64,000 bases of DNA, taken from contig JAJFKP010000004.1 of assembly GCA_021773135.1 (NCBI GenBank), positions 62,001-126,000 of the forward strand. Direction: 5' to 3'. This DNA is from Woeseiaceae bacterium (GTDB lineage: Bacteria > Pseudomonadota > Gammaproteobacteria > Steroidobacterales > Woeseiaceae). The position numbers were made by a program, and so were the translations under genes. The notes beneath the pieces are model-generated. The model did not search any database, was not told the DNA's origin, and saw only the letters and a list, made by a program, of their open reading frames with translations. Of the stretch, positions 1-11,716 are shown in pieces. How positions within the stretch are numbered: position 1 is the stretch's first letter; the number at the start of each line of letters is the position of its first letter.

Positions 1-1
1 G

Positions 2-349
2 CCAATAAGCCTTGAATTTGCAAAGGAAGCGTTACGCGATTTACTGGCAATGCAGGATCGGCTGGTATCGATTGAAAATATCCAGAAGACCGTGGCCGAT
101 TACTTTAAGATTCGCGTCGGCGATCTTTTGTCCAAGCGTCGCAGCAGGTCGGTTGCCCGACCGCGGCAGATTGGGATGGCGCTGGCAAAAGAGTTGACCA
201 ATCACAGCCTGCCGGAGATCGGGGATGCTTTTGGAGGTAGAGACCATACGACGGTGTTACACGGCTGCCGCCGAATTGCCGCTCTGCGTGAAACTGAAAA
301 GCGGGTTGACGAGGATTACATCAACCTGTTGAGAACACTGACAGGATAA
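2..349 (+). CDS. dnaA: Chromosomal replication initiator DnaA, C-terminal fragment
   Basis: Only the last ~115 codons lie in the window; the reading frame is open from base 2. The fragment is DnaA domain IV, the helix-turn-helix that binds DnaA boxes. The diagnostic motif [11 protein letters not shown] near the C terminus contacts the TTATCCACA box, and the preceding stretch [13 protein letters not shown] is also typical of the family. DnaA binds origin boxes, oligomerises with ATP and melts the origin. It heads the classical dnaA-dnaN-recF-gyrB order, and the spacer after it carries DnaA boxes, consistent with autoregulation or origin function. The ATPase domain lies outside the window. Confidence 0.97.
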   Translation, partial: PISLEFAKEALRDLLAMQDRLVSIENIQKTVADYFKIRVGDLLSKRRSRSVARPRQIGMALAKELTNHSLPEIGDAFGGRDHTTVLHGCRRIAALRETEKRVDEDYINLLRTLTG

Positions 350-358
350 TGTGGATAA
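350..358 (-). promoter_or_regulatory. DnaA box, perfect consensus
   Basis: TGTGGATAA, the exact complement of TTATCCACA, overlapping the end of dnaA by nothing and starting immediately after its TAA stop. Confidence 0.75.
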
Positions 359-482
359 GCTGTTAATAATTCACCCTGAAAACGTTATGCACAGGTAATC
401 CACAGGTCAGCCGCTTTGCATACATATTTTTGCACGGCTAAAATAGCAGTATAACTATTTGTTTTGTATACAATTTTTATAA

Positions 483-491
483 TTATCCACA
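483..491 (+). promoter_or_regulatory. DnaA box, perfect consensus
   Basis: TTATCCACA. It lies at the edge of the AT-rich stretch and is followed after 13 bases by the trinucleotide-like tract CTAATAGTAATAATAA at 505-520. Confidence 0.75.
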
Positions 492-557
492 GGTCTTCTG
501 GCGACTAATAGTAATAATAAATTAACTATATCCAATATTTATTAACAGGTGGAATTG

Positions 558-1655
558 ATGAAGTTAACGGCAGGACGCGAGTCTCTTTTAAAACCCTTAC
601 AAGCTGTTATCGGTGTTGTTGAGCGCCGTCAGACAATGCCTATATTGGCAAATGTTCTGTTGGTGGCTAAGGATGGAGAGGTTTCGGTAACGGCGACTGA
701 CCTGGAAGTTGAACTGGTTGCTGTCGCAGATGTTGCTGTCGATTCTCCTGGCGAGGTTACGGTTCCGGGAAGAAAGCTGCTGGATATCTGCCGGGCTTTG
801 CCTGATGACGCCGAGATATCGATCAGCCAGAGCGGCGAAAAATTAAATATTAAATCGGGCCGGAGCAAATTTTCGCTGACGACACTGCCGGCCGCAGAGT
901 TTCCGACAGTCGATGATATTAACGCCGGACATACGGTAACGGTATCCCAGGCAGTGTTGCGCCGGCTGCTGGAGAAGACGCACTTTTCGATGGCACAGCA
1001 GGACGTACGGTACTACCTGAACGGGCTGCTGCTGGAGACCGGGAAGAACGTGCTGCGGGCGGTGGCAACCGATGGTCATCGGCTGGCGTTATGCGAAGTA
1101 GACCTTGATGACAAGAAGGCGCCGGAACAGCAGGTGATCGTTCCGCGTAAGGGTGTATTGGAGTTGCAGCGTCTGATGGGCGGTGAAGGAGATCTGCAGA
1201 TTGAATTGGGGAGCAATCACGTTCGCATCCAGTTAGAAGGAATTCGCTTCACATCGAAGCTAATTGACGGCCGTTTCCCCGAATATGAGAGAGTGATACC
1301 GCACGACACGAGCAATGCACTGTCTGCGGACAGGAGTCTTTTCAGGAGCGCGCTGCAGCGTACCGCGATCCTGTCGAACGAGAAATATCGCGGTATAAGG
1401 CTGATCATTCGGCAAGGCGGGATGGTGTTGCAGGCGCACAATCCCGAGCAGGAAGAGGCCGAAGAAGAGCTGGAAGCAGAATACACGGGGGAGGAGATAG
1501 AGATTGGCTTCAACGTTAACTATCTCCTGGACGCGCTCAGCGCCATTGAGTCAGACGAAGTGTCGCTGGCGCTGGTGGATGGCAATTCGAGCTGCCTGCT
1601 GCGGGAGCCTGGCAAGGATGACTGCAAGTACGTTGTAATGCCGATGCGCCTGTAG
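558..1655 (+). CDS. dnaN: DNA polymerase III sliding clamp, beta subunit
   Basis: The 365-residue product matches the usual beta-clamp length (366 in E. coli). The N terminus MKLTAGRESLLKPLQAV aligns directly with E. coli MKFTVEREHLLKPLQ, which fixes the start at the ATG at 558 rather than the in-frame GTG at 549; AGGTGG sits about 6 bases upstream. The C terminus YVVMPMRL is the conserved clamp ending next to the binding pocket used by polymerase and other clamp partners. The protein forms a dimeric ring that tethers Pol III to DNA. It follows dnaA and precedes recF by 13 bases, so the genes are probably co-transcribed. Confidence 0.97.
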   Translation: MKLTAGRESLLKPLQAVIGVVERRQTMPILANVLLVAKDGEVSVTATDLEVELVAVADVAVDSPGEVTVPGRKLLDICRALPDDAEISISQSGEKLNIKSGRSKFSLTTLPAAEFPTVDDINAGHTVTVSQAVLRRLLEKTHFSMAQQDVRYYLNGLLLETGKNVLRAVATDGHRLALCEVDLDDKKAPEQQVIVPRKGVLELQRLMGGEGDLQIELGSNHVRIQLEGIRFTSKLIDGRFPEYERVIPHDTSNALSADRSLFRSALQRTAILSNEKYRGIRLIIRQGGMVLQAHNPEQEEAEEELEAEYTGEEIEIGFNVNYLLDALSAIESDEVSLALVDGNSSCLLREPGKDDCKYVVMPMRL

Positions 1656-1668
1656 CTGACGTATCGAT

Positions 1669-2736
1669 TTGAGCCTGGTCAGTCTCAAATGTACGGACTT
1701 TCGCTGTATTGAATGCGCCGAGCTCGACTTCGCAGCGGGAAATAATCTCATATACGGGCCGAATGGCTCCGGCAAGACCAGCGTCCTTGAGGCGATCGCC
1801 TACCTTGGCCGCGGCCGCTCGTTCCGTGGCGCGACAACCCGGCAACTCGTTCGACACGGGCAGAATGAGTTCGTGTTGTTCGGACGAGTTGAGCGAGCCG
1901 GCAGGAAAATCGGCATCGGTGTCAGAAACAGCGCGGCCGGCCTTGAGGTGCATACCAACGGTGAGAAACGCGCGTCAACAGCCGCCCTGGCGGAGGCGCT
2001 GCCGTTGCAGGTGATTGATCCGGACGTTCACAAGCTGGTCGCGGGTGGTCCGGAAGACCGGCGCCGCTTCGTAGACTGGATAGCGTTCCACGTGGAACAC
2101 AGTTACCTCGAGCTGTGGCGCAGGTTTCGGCGGACGCTCAAACAACGGAATGCCGCACTGAGGCGGGGTTCAGGCGCTAATGACCTGAGGGGCTGGGACA
2201 AGGAGATGGTCGAGCTGGGCCTTGCGGTCGACGACGTGCGCAGAAGAATGCTTGATCGCACCAGGCCCGCGTTCCTGGCGACAGGCGAGGCGCTGCTCGG
2301 CACTGCTATTGATTTTGAGTATTACCGGGGTTGGCCTGCCGATGTAGGCCTCGCTGAAGCCATGGCGGGGGCGATACAACGTGATCAACAGGCGGGCGCA
2401 TCGCAGGTTGGCCCGCACCGAGCGGATATCCGTCTGAAGCTCGATGATCGCCAGGCCAGAAAAATGGTGTCGCGCGGGCAGCAGAAGTTGTTGGCGTGTG
2501 CAATGATCCTGGCGGCGACAGAAGAGGTACAGAAGCAACTGGAGTGGCCATTGCTGTTGTTGCTGGACGACCCGGCAGCGGAGCTCGATGGAGCGTCGTT
2601 GCAGCGCTTGATGGATGCGGTCAGGCGACTTGGTTGCCAGGTCATCGCAACCACGCTCGAGGCGGACAGGGAGTTATTCGCCGACAAACCAAGCCTGTTC
2701 CACGTGGAACACGGATCCATCCAGGCATCGCCTTAG
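1669..2736 (+). CDS. recF: DNA replication and repair protein RecF
   Basis: A 355-residue SMC-like ABC ATPase that loads RecA at single-strand gaps. The start is TTG: the N terminus MSLVSLKCTDFRCIE aligns residue for residue with E. coli MSLTRLLIRDFRNIE, and no better start exists. Walker A GPNGSGKT is at about 30-37; the signature SRGQQKLLACAM and Walker B LLLLDDPAAELD are in the last third. No clear ribosome site is visible, so translation may be coupled to dnaN, which ends 13 bases before. The coding sequence contains two parS-like palindromes, both encoding the tetrapeptide FHVEH context. Confidence 0.95.
   Translation: MSLVSLKCTDFRCIECAELDFAAGNNLIYGPNGSGKTSVLEAIAYLGRGRSFRGATTRQLVRHGQNEFVLFGRVERAGRKIGIGVRNSAAGLEVHTNGEKRASTAALAEALPLQVIDPDVHKLVAGGPEDRRRFVDWIAFHVEHSYLELWRRFRRTLKQRNAALRRGSGANDLRGWDKEMVELGLAVDDVRRRMLDRTRPAFLATGEALLGTAIDFEYYRGWPADVGLAEAMAGAIQRDQQAGASQVGPHRADIRLKLDDRQARKMVSRGQQKLLACAMILAATEEVQKQLEWPLLLLLDDPAAELDGASLQRLMDAVRRLGCQVIATTLEADRELFADKPSLFHVEHGSIQASP
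2084..2099. promoter_or_regulatory. parS-like ParB-binding palindrome 1 (inside recF)
   Basis: CGTTCCACGTGGAACA: the inner 14 bases are a perfect palindrome, and the 16-mer differs from the Pseudomonas-type parS TGTTCCACGTGGAACA only at its first base. It is read in recF as FHVEH. Close to dnaA-dnaN, as expected for chromosomal centromere sites. Confidence 0.75.
2696..2711. promoter_or_regulatory. parS ParB-binding palindrome 2 (inside recF 3' end)
   Basis: TGTTCCACGTGGAACA, a perfect 16-base palindrome identical to the Pseudomonas-type parS consensus. It overlaps the last codons of recF and again encodes FHVEH. It lies 612 bases after the first site. Confidence 0.85.
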
Positions 2737-5423
<2,687 letters not shown>

Positions 5424-6179
5424 TTACTGTTCCCGCGGTTCCGGATTGGCCGGACTCTTCACACCGCTGTAACCACTACTGATCTCACTCATCCTGGACT
5501 CTATCCACTGCTGTACCAGCAGATTGGTTTCTTTGGGTGGACGGGATTCAGGGGCAATGGGTGGCCCGATACAAAATCGAATCAAACCGGGACTTTTCTT
5601 CAGGCCACGGCGCGGCCAGAAATCACCGGCGTTGTGCGCAACAGGTACAATCACGCACTGCGCCTCTTTCGCCAGGGCGGCGCCGCTGACTCCGTAACGC
5701 CTGGTTTCCCCCAAAGGCATGCGCGTGCCTTCCGGAAAAACCGTAAGCCAGACGCCTTCACGCAGCCGCTCCTTACCCTGCTCGATGACCTGGCTCACCG
5801 CTGTATGACCGGCGCCCCGGTTGATTGCAATTGGCCGCATGGCCGCCAGGCCCCAGCCGAACAGGGGGATCCACAACAGCTCGCGTTTCAACACCCAGGT
5901 TTGCGGTGGAAAAATGGCCAGCTGGGCATAAGTCTCGAACACTGTCGTATGCTTGATCAGTATCACGCTGGGCTCCGACGGAATATTCTCAAGTCCCTCG
6001 ATCGCATAGTCGAGTCCGCACAGGCGCTTGCCCATGAACAACATGCTGCGACCCCACGCGCGCGCCACGGCAAAGCGCGTCCGGTAAGGAAACGGTGCGA
6101 GCAAAACGATCGTCAGCGCGGACACACAGACCGAAACGTAAAAATAGATCTGAAACAGCAGGGACCTCAACCAGACCAT
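5424..6179 (-). CDS. 1-acyl-glycerol-3-phosphate acyltransferase family protein (PlsC-like)
   Basis: A 251-residue membrane-bound lysophospholipid acyltransferase. An N-terminal hydrophobic segment (about 8-30) is followed by the catalytic motif KHTTVFET, an H-x4-E variant common in gammaproteobacterial PlsC relatives instead of H-x4-D, and by the FPEGTR phosphate-binding motif near 150. It transfers an acyl chain to a lysophospholipid, probably lysophosphatidate. The ATG at 6179 overlaps the gmhB stop as TGATG, which decides the start over the TTG one codon earlier. It is the last gene of the minus-strand glyQ-glyS-gmhB operon, an order common in gammaproteobacteria. Confidence 0.9.
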   Translation of the reverse strand: MVWLRSLLFQIYFYVSVCVSALTIVLLAPFPYRTRFAVARAWGRSMLFMGKRLCGLDYAIEGLENIPSEPSVILIKHTTVFETYAQLAIFPPQTWVLKRELLWIPLFGWGLAAMRPIAINRGAGHTAVSQVIEQGKERLREGVWLTVFPEGTRMPLGETRRYGVSGAALAKEAQCVIVPVAHNAGDFWPRRGLKKSPGLIRFCIGPPIAPESRPPKETNLLVQQWIESRMSEISSGYSGVKSPANPEPREQ

Positions 6180-6736
6180 CAATCGGCCACGCAGTCTGTT
6201 ATCAACGCAGTCGCCGCATCGGCAAGGTCCGCGAATATTTCCACTTCCCTTTCCTGTGCGGCGATTGCCGCCGCCGTCTCCATTCCATTGCCGGTAAGTA
6301 CCAGGATAGGCCGCGCTCTGACCGCGAACGCCGCATCCAGGTCTCGCATGGAGTCTCCAATCACCGGAACATCCACCAGCGACACCGCATAATGTTGGGC
6401 AGCATCAAGCAACAGTCCCGGCTTCGGTTTGCGACAGACACATTCCTCATCAGGCCGATGCGGACAGAAAAAGATCTTATCAATGACGCCCCCATGACGA
6501 CGGACACATTCCTGCATCTTGCCGTGAATCGTCGCGAGTGTTTCCTGATCGAATAATTTCCTGCCGACACCCGACTGATTGCTGGCGACCACAACGGTGA
6601 ATCCGGCTTTGGTGAGTGCGCCAATGGCCTCGGCCGAACCCTCAATGGGCCGCCATTCCTCCGGAGACTTAACGAAAGCGTCGGAGTCGTAATTGATTAC
6701 ACCATCACGATCGAGGATGACGAGATGATGTACCAC
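6179..6736 (-). CDS. gmhB: D-glycero-beta-D-manno-heptose 1,7-bisphosphate 7-phosphatase
   Basis: A 185-residue HAD-family phosphatase of the LPS heptose pathway, removing the 7-phosphate from heptose bisphosphate. The nucleophile motif DRDGVIN is at about 9-15, the zinc-binding cluster CPHRPDEECVCRKP near 90-104, and motif IV GDSMRDLDAA near 133. The start is GTG at 6736, three bases after the glyS stop, so the genes are translated in series. Histidinol-phosphatase-like HADs share the fold, but the cysteine cluster and the gene neighbourhood favour GmhB. Confidence 0.9.
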   Translation of the reverse strand: MVHHLVILDRDGVINYDSDAFVKSPEEWRPIEGSAEAIGALTKAGFTVVVASNQSGVGRKLFDQETLATIHGKMQECVRRHGGVIDKIFFCPHRPDEECVCRKPKPGLLLDAAQHYAVSLVDVPVIGDSMRDLDAAFAVRARPILVLTGNGMETAAAIAAQEREVEIFADLADAATALITDCVAD

Positions 6737-6739
6737 GGC

Positions 6740-8848
6740 CTATGCCTGGGGAGCGGTCAATCTGGAGAGGTCTGCCACACCCATAAACAGGCCGCGCAAT
6801 TCGGCAAGGAGGGCCAGGCGATTCTGCTTTAGCGACGCGTCGTCGGCCATGACCATCACGTCATCAAAGAAGGCGTCCACCGGTACTTTCAGTTCCGCCA
6901 GACGACGCAGCGCCTCGGCATAAGACCGATTCCTGATGAGTGGCGTGACATCTTTTTCGGCCGCCTGCAGCGCGTGAAACAATACCCGTTCGGCATCATC
7001 CTGTAACAGCGCTGTATCGACCTCTGTCGCTCCCGATTCAGGCTCATCCAGGTTCGCCTTGCGCAGAATATTCGCGGTTCGTTTGTTAGCGGCCGCCAGG
7101 CTGACCGCGGCATCCAGGGTCAGAAAGTCCGCGACGGCTACCAGCCGCGCATGAAAATCGACGAGCGATGCCGGTCGCAGACTCAGCACTGCTGCAAACA
7201 TATCCGCACTAAAACCCGCTGCACCGTCCACGAAATAGCCGCGCATCCGTTCAATGATGTAGTCATACATTGCCTCCCGGTTCGCGTTGCGATCTTCGTT
7301 CGTGATCGGTTGCTGCACAGCCGCCGCTTTTACCGCCTCAAGAAAATCGATATCCAGGTTCTTCTCTATAAGAATACGAACGACTCCCAGTGCCGCACGC
7401 CGCAACCCGAAAGGATCTCGATTACCGGTCGGTTTCTTGCCCAGCAGAAAAACACCCGCAAGCGTGTCGAGCCGGTCCGCGACCGCGAGTACCTGGCCAG
7501 GAAACGACACCGGCAATACGTCGCCGGCGAAGCGCGGCAAATATTGTTCACCAATTGCCACGGACACCGCCTCAGGTTCACCATCGGCGGCAGCATAGTA
7601 ACGGCCCATCACGCCCTGCAATTCCGGAAACTCGCCGACCATGCCGGTCAGCAGGTCACATTTCGCCAACACGGCAGCCCGGGTCACCAACGATGCGTCC
7701 GCGCCGGTCTGCTCCGCCAGCATGGTTGCGAGCGCGGCTACGCGCATGCTCTTGTCATGCAGGGTGCCGAGACCTTTCTGGTAAACAACGCTTTTGAGGG
7801 CCTCAGCCCGTTGTGCAAGCGTGGTCTTCTGATCTGTATCCCAGAAAAATGCCGCGTCAGCGAGTCGCGGCCGAATTACCCGTTCGTTGCCGTCCCGAAC
7901 CCGATCCGGCTCCAGGCTGTCAAGATTGGCCAGGGTGACGAACGCCGGCAACAATTTCCCGCCGGACGTTTCGATTGGAAAATATCGCTGGTGTGACGTT
8001 AGCGTCTCGATAATGACTTCTTTCGGTAACTCGAGGTAGGCGCTATCGAAGGATCCGGTAACCGGGACCGGCCATTCCGTCAGCGCGGTAACCTCGTCAT
8101 AAAGCGCATCCCCGCCAATAGCCATGCCGCCGGCATCGGCCGCCGCCCGTGCCACTGCCGCGACGACAACCTCGCGTCGTTTATCAAAATCTGCAACCAC
8201 GCACCCTTCTGACTCCAGGCGGGTCGCATAGTCGGCGGGCGATTGTAATTCGATACGCGCAGCGCCCTGAAACCGATGCCCACGAGTTGTCCGGCCGGAC
8301 TCGATATGCAGCACCGTGCCGGGTATGACTTCGTTACCGTGAAGCATCACGAGCCAGTGTACCGGGCGCACAAACTCAACCTCACTGTCGCCCCAGCGCA
8401 TGCGTCTCGGGACAGGCAACGCGTCAAGTGCGGTACTGACAACCTCGGGAATCAGCTGCATCGCGGTGCGGCCCAACTCTGTCGATCTGCACACCAGCCA
8501 TTCGCCAGCGTCGTTACTTTCCCGGCTGAGAGACTCGATCCCAACGCCGCACTTCCTGGCGAAAGCCAAACCTGCTTTCGACGGCTCGCCGTCGGCAGCA
8601 AAGGCTATCGACGTCGGCGGACCCTTTTGCGTGACTATGCGATCTGCCTGGGCCAACGCTACGTCACTTACGACGACCGCAAGTCGGCGCGGACTTGCGT
8701 AGGCGTGTATCGGTCCGGCCTCGAGCCTGGCGTTCTGCAGGCCGTCGACCATTGCCACAGAGAAGGCGTCGCGAAGGGCTCTTAGCGCTTTCGGCGGCAG
8801 CTCTTCCGTCCCCAGCTCTATGAGCAGGTCAGCGCTCGGGCCGCTCAC
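6740..8848 (-). CDS. glyS: Glycyl-tRNA synthetase beta subunit
   Basis: A 702-residue subunit of the alpha2-beta2 bacterial glycyl-tRNA synthetase; the beta chain recognises tRNA-Gly and has an HD-like domain. The N terminus begins [17 protein letters not shown], the hallmark of the family, and the length is close to E. coli (689). The GTG start overlaps the glyQ stop by four bases (GTGA), so synthesis of the two subunits is translationally coupled. Confidence 0.97.
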   Translation of the reverse strand: MSGPSADLLIELGTEELPPKALRALRDAFSVAMVDGLQNARLEAGPIHAYASPRRLAVVVSDVALAQADRIVTQKGPPTSIAFAADGEPSKAGLAFARKCGVGIESLSRESNDAGEWLVCRSTELGRTAMQLIPEVVSTALDALPVPRRMRWGDSEVEFVRPVHWLVMLHGNEVIPGTVLHIESGRTTRGHRFQGAARIELQSPADYATRLESEGCVVADFDKRREVVVAAVARAAADAGGMAIGGDALYDEVTALTEWPVPVTGSFDSAYLELPKEVIIETLTSHQRYFPIETSGGKLLPAFVTLANLDSLEPDRVRDGNERVIRPRLADAAFFWDTDQKTTLAQRAEALKSVVYQKGLGTLHDKSMRVAALATMLAEQTGADASLVTRAAVLAKCDLLTGMVGEFPELQGVMGRYYAAADGEPEAVSVAIGEQYLPRFAGDVLPVSFPGQVLAVADRLDTLAGVFLLGKKPTGNRDPFGLRRAALGVVRILIEKNLDIDFLEAVKAAAVQQPITNEDRNANREAMYDYIIERMRGYFVDGAAGFSADMFAAVLSLRPASLVDFHARLVAVADFLTLDAAVSLAAANKRTANILRKANLDEPESGATEVDTALLQDDAERVLFHALQAAEKDVTPLIRNRSYAEALRRLAELKVPVDAFFDDVMVMADDASLKQNRLALLAELRGLFMGVADLSRLTAPQA

Positions 8849-9777
8849 TGTGCCGCACCGCCGGCGCGCACGGACCCGACCATCGGAAAGCCAAGCGCTT
8901 CACGACTGGCGAAATAGGCTTCTGCAATCCCGCGTGCCATCGTCCTTACTCGCAGGATGAAGCGCTGCCGCTCGCTAACGGATATCGCCTGTCTGGCATC
9001 GAGCAGGTTAAAAGTGTGGGATGCCGTCAACATCTGCTCATAGGCAGGCAGTGCGAGGCCTGCCTCAACCAGCCGCAGGCTTTCTTTCTCCGCCTGGTCA
9101 AATGCCACAAACAAGGCGTCTACGTCCGCTTCCTCGAAATTGTACCGGGACTGCTCAACCTCATTCTGGTGATAAACGTCTCTGTAACTGATGCGGCCGA
9201 GCGGACCGTCCGTCCAGGTGATATCGAAGATGCTCTCTACATCCTGCAGATACATTGCGAGGCGTTCCAGACCATAGGTTATTTCACCGGTAACCGGCCG
9301 ACATTCGAGACCACCGACCTGCTGGAAATAGGTGAACTGGGTAATCTCCATGCCATTCAGCCAGACTTCCCAGCCGAGGCCCCAGGCACCCAGAGTCGGA
9401 GATTCCCAGTTGTCTTCAACGAAACGGATGTCGTGTACGGTGGGATCGATACCAATCGCCCGCAGTGAATCGAGGTACATTTCCTGGATTTCATCCGGTG
9501 ACGGTTTGATCACCACCTGGTACTGGTAGTAGTGCTGCAGTCGAAACGGATTGTCACCGTAACGGCCGTCGGTCGGCCGCCTGCACGGCTGAACGTACGC
9601 CGAACTCCAGGGCTCCGGTCCGATAGCACGCAAAAAAGTCGAGGGATGAAAGGTGCCGGCACCCATCTCCATGTCGTAGGGCTGTGCAATAACACAGCCG
9701 CGTTCAGCCCAGAATTGCTGCAGTGTCAGGATTAACTCCTGAAATGTCTGCATTCGGGCGGGGGTTTCCTTATCCAT
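8845..9777 (-). CDS. glyQ: Glycyl-tRNA synthetase alpha subunit
   Basis: Catalytic subunit of the tetrameric GlyRS; it activates glycine and joins it to tRNA-Gly with GlyS. Conserved blocks include [35 protein letters not shown] and [21 protein letters not shown], all close to E. coli. I choose the ATG at 9777 (310 residues; E. coli 303) because it leaves ten residues before the conserved TFQ, as in relatives. Alternatives are the ATG at 9753 and an upstream ATG at 9846, which would add an unsupported 23-residue leader. First gene of the operon; it diverges from glnA. Confidence 0.95.
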   Translation of the reverse strand: MDKETPARMQTFQELILTLQQFWAERGCVIAQPYDMEMGAGTFHPSTFLRAIGPEPWSSAYVQPCRRPTDGRYGDNPFRLQHYYQYQVVIKPSPDEIQEMYLDSLRAIGIDPTVHDIRFVEDNWESPTLGAWGLGWEVWLNGMEITQFTYFQQVGGLECRPVTGEITYGLERLAMYLQDVESIFDITWTDGPLGRISYRDVYHQNEVEQSRYNFEEADVDALFVAFDQAEKESLRLVEAGLALPAYEQMLTASHTFNLLDARQAISVSERQRFILRVRTMARGIAEAYFASREALGFPMVGSVRAGGAAQ

Positions 9778-9944
9778 CAATGACGTCGCGCGGGCGCGAA
9801 CCTGTTCGCTTACGGTTGCTGGTGAAGCCGCGCAGTATAACCGCATCTGCCGTCTGTGTGAGCGGCGACGGGCGCTGGAAGGCAGGGCCGGCGGGGTGTC
9901 CGCAGCCCGGGACCCGCACAGGGCAGGTGCGCCGTGAAGCGAAA

Positions 9945-9961
9945 CGCACTATAATGGTGCA
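9945..9961. promoter_or_regulatory. NtrC enhancer site 1
   Basis: CGCACTATAATGGTGCA fits the NtrC consensus TGCAC-N5/7-GGTGCA, with one mismatch at the first base. Its centre is about 129 bases before the predicted sigma-54 transcription start. Confidence 0.8.
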
Positions 9962-9975
9962 GGCGCCTGGGTCGC

Positions 9976-9992
9976 TGCACCACCGTAGTGCA
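9976..9992. promoter_or_regulatory. NtrC enhancer site 2
   Basis: TGCACCACCGTAGTGCA is a perfect TGCAC-N7-GTGCA inverted repeat. Its centre is 31 bases from site 1, three helical turns, matching the geometry of the paired NtrC sites at E. coli glnAp2. Confidence 0.8.
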
Positions 9993-10055
9993 GAGAATCG
10001 TTCGGCGGTTCCCAATCAGGACAATAAAAACAGTGACTTATCATTGCCGGGGAGC

Positions 10056-10071
10056 TGGCACGGTTTCTGCA
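10056..10071 (+). promoter_or_regulatory. Sigma-54 promoter of glnA
   Basis: TGGCACGGTTTCTGCA matches the -24/-12 consensus TGGCACG-N4-TTGCA, with one mismatch (CTGC for TTGC). GG at 10057-10058 and GC at 10069-10070 are correctly spaced. Predicted start is near 10082, giving a leader of about 66 bases. Confidence 0.85.
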
Positions 10072-10147
10072 ACAGGCAATTCATTCCGGGCGCAACGGCA
10101 ACGCCGTCCGCTCCATCTGCAATGCGAACATTTTTAAGGAGTAACAC

Positions 10148-11557
10148 ATGACCCCCGCTGAGGTGATCGACCTGATCAAGGAAAAAGACGTCAAGTTTAT
10201 CGATTTTCGATTCACGGACACCAAGGGCAAGGAACAACACGTCACCATACCGGCGCGCTACGTTGATGAGGACCTTTTTGAAGAAGGCAAAATGTTCGAT
10301 GGCTCGTCAATTGCCGGCTGGAAGGGAATCAATGAGTCAGACATGATTCTGCTGCCGGACGCAGCTTCAGCGGTGATCGATATCTTCTCTGAAGACACGA
10401 CCATGAACCTGCGTTGCAACGTCATCGAACCAGCGACGATGCAGGGCTACGATCGTTGTCCGCGTTCACTGGCGGAACGTGCAGAGGCTTACCTGAAATC
10501 GACCGGCATCGCTGACGCCGCCTATTTCGGTCCCGAGAATGAATTTTTTGTTTTCGATGACGTGCGCTGGGACGACTCAATGCAGGGCGCCTATTACGCC
10601 ATTGATTCGAGCGAAGGGGCGTGGAATTCGGGGCGTGGCTATGACGACGGCAACACCGGTCACAGACCGACCGTCAAAGGCGGTTATTTCCCGGTGCCGC
10701 CGGTCGACTCGCTGCACGATATTCGCTCCGCGATGTGCCTTGGCATGGAAGAAATGGGCGTTGAAACGGAGGTGCATCATCATGAAGTCGGCACCGCGGG
10801 ACAATGTGAAATAGGGGCACTGTTTAATACCCTCAAGCGCAAGGCAGATGAAGTTCAGATCATGAAATACGTTGTTCACAACGTCGCGCATAGCTATGGC
10901 AAAACGGCGACATTCATGCCCAAACCGCTCGTGAACGACAATGGTAACGGCATGCACGTACACCAGTCGCTCTTCAAGAATGGCGAAAATCTTTTTGCCG
11001 GTGATGGCTACGGCGGCTTGTCGGAAATCGCGCTGCACTACATCGGCGGCATCATCAAGCATGCAAAGGCGCTGAACGCGTTCACGAACCCCGCGACCAA
11101 CAGCTATAAACGTTTGGTACCGGGTTTTGAGGCACCCACCATCCTTGCCTACTCAGCGCGCAACCGCTCGGCATCAATTCGCATACCCTACATCGTCAAT
11201 CCGAAGGGTCGGCGCATCGAGGTCCGTTTTCCCGACTCAATGGCGAATCCCTACCTCGCATTTTCCGCACTGATGCTCGCCGGTCTCGATGGCATCCAGA
11301 ATCAGATTCATCCCGGTGAAGCCATGGACAAGGATCTTTATGATCTGCCCCCGGAAGAGGAAAAGAATCTCAACCTGGTGGCCTTTTCACTGGATGAAGC
11401 ACTTGCAGAACTCGACGCTGATCGCGGCTTCCTTAAAGCAGGCGACGTATTCGGCGACGACCTGATCGACGCCTATATCAACCTGATGCAGGAGGGCGTA
11501 ACGCGTCTGCGAATGACCACGCATCCGGTCGAATTTGACATGTATTACAGCCTCTAG
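10148..11557 (+). CDS. glnA: Glutamine synthetase type I
   Basis: A 469-residue dodecameric enzyme making glutamine from glutamate, ammonia and ATP; the main ammonia-assimilation step. Family blocks seen: [55 protein letters not shown] and the C-terminal adenylylation loop with Tyr398 in DLYDLPPEE, so activity is probably switched off by GlnE adenylylation. The start has an excellent ribosome site (TTAAGGAGTAACACATG). Control by nitrogen limitation is indicated by the sigma-54 promoter and NtrC sites upstream and by ntrBC two genes downstream. Confidence 0.98.
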   Translation: MTPAEVIDLIKEKDVKFIDFRFTDTKGKEQHVTIPARYVDEDLFEEGKMFDGSSIAGWKGINESDMILLPDAASAVIDIFSEDTTMNLRCNVIEPATMQGYDRCPRSLAERAEAYLKSTGIADAAYFGPENEFFVFDDVRWDDSMQGAYYAIDSSEGAWNSGRGYDDGNTGHRPTVKGGYFPVPPVDSLHDIRSAMCLGMEEMGVETEVHHHEVGTAGQCEIGALFNTLKRKADEVQIMKYVVHNVAHSYGKTATFMPKPLVNDNGNGMHVHQSLFKNGENLFAGDGYGGLSEIALHYIGGIIKHAKALNAFTNPATNSYKRLVPGFEAPTILAYSARNRSASIRIPYIVNPKGRRIEVRFPDSMANPYLAFSALMLAGLDGIQNQIHPGEAMDKDLYDLPPEEEKNLNLVAFSLDEALAELDADRGFLKAGDVFGDDLIDAYINLMQEGVTRLRMTTHPVEFDMYYSL

Positions 11558-11648
11558 AACTCCGCTGGCGCCGCGGCGCCTGAGGTCATCAAGAGCGCCA
11601 TCAAGCGGGCTGGCAGTGGCCTCAAAGGCCTGAAAAAGGGACAAAAAC

Positions 11649-11680
11649 GTGAACCGGGCGGCACTTATGCGCCCGGTCAC
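11649..11680. terminator. Hairpin after glnA, possible terminator or attenuator
   Basis: GTGA(A)CCGGGCG pairs with CGCCCGGTCAC across an eight-base loop, one bulge. No T-run follows on the + strand, so if it ends glnA transcription it is not a classical intrinsic terminator; it may instead limit read-through into the DUF4124-ntrBC genes. Confidence 0.35.
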
Positions 11681-11716
11681 TGGTCAAACAGAAACATGCA
11701 CTGATATGCTCAAGTT

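Larger units (their letters stand above)
350..557. promoter_or_regulatory. dnaA-dnaN spacer with DnaA boxes and AT-rich tract (possible oriC part)
   Basis: Perfect DnaA boxes occur at 350-358 (minus orientation, TGTGGATAA) and 483-491 (plus, TTATCCACA). Single-mismatch boxes lie at 385-393 (TTATGCACA) and 396-404 (TAATCCACA). Between and after them, roughly 411-545 is strikingly AT-rich compared with the flanking genes and could be a DNA unwinding element. The dnaN ribosome site AGGTGG lies at 547-552. In Pseudomonas-type chromosomes the main origin is often upstream of dnaA, so this could be the origin, half of a bipartite origin, or a DnaA-controlled dnaN promoter. Confidence 0.7.
9778..10147. 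promoter_or_regulatory. glyQ-glnA divergent regulatory region
   Basis: 370 bases without a gene. It holds two NtrC-type enhancer sites (9945-9961 and 9976-9992), a sigma-54 promoter (10056-10071) and the glnA leader with the ribosome site AAGGAG just before the ATG at 10148. A glyQ promoter must also lie here, but I cannot assign one. Confidence 0.8.
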
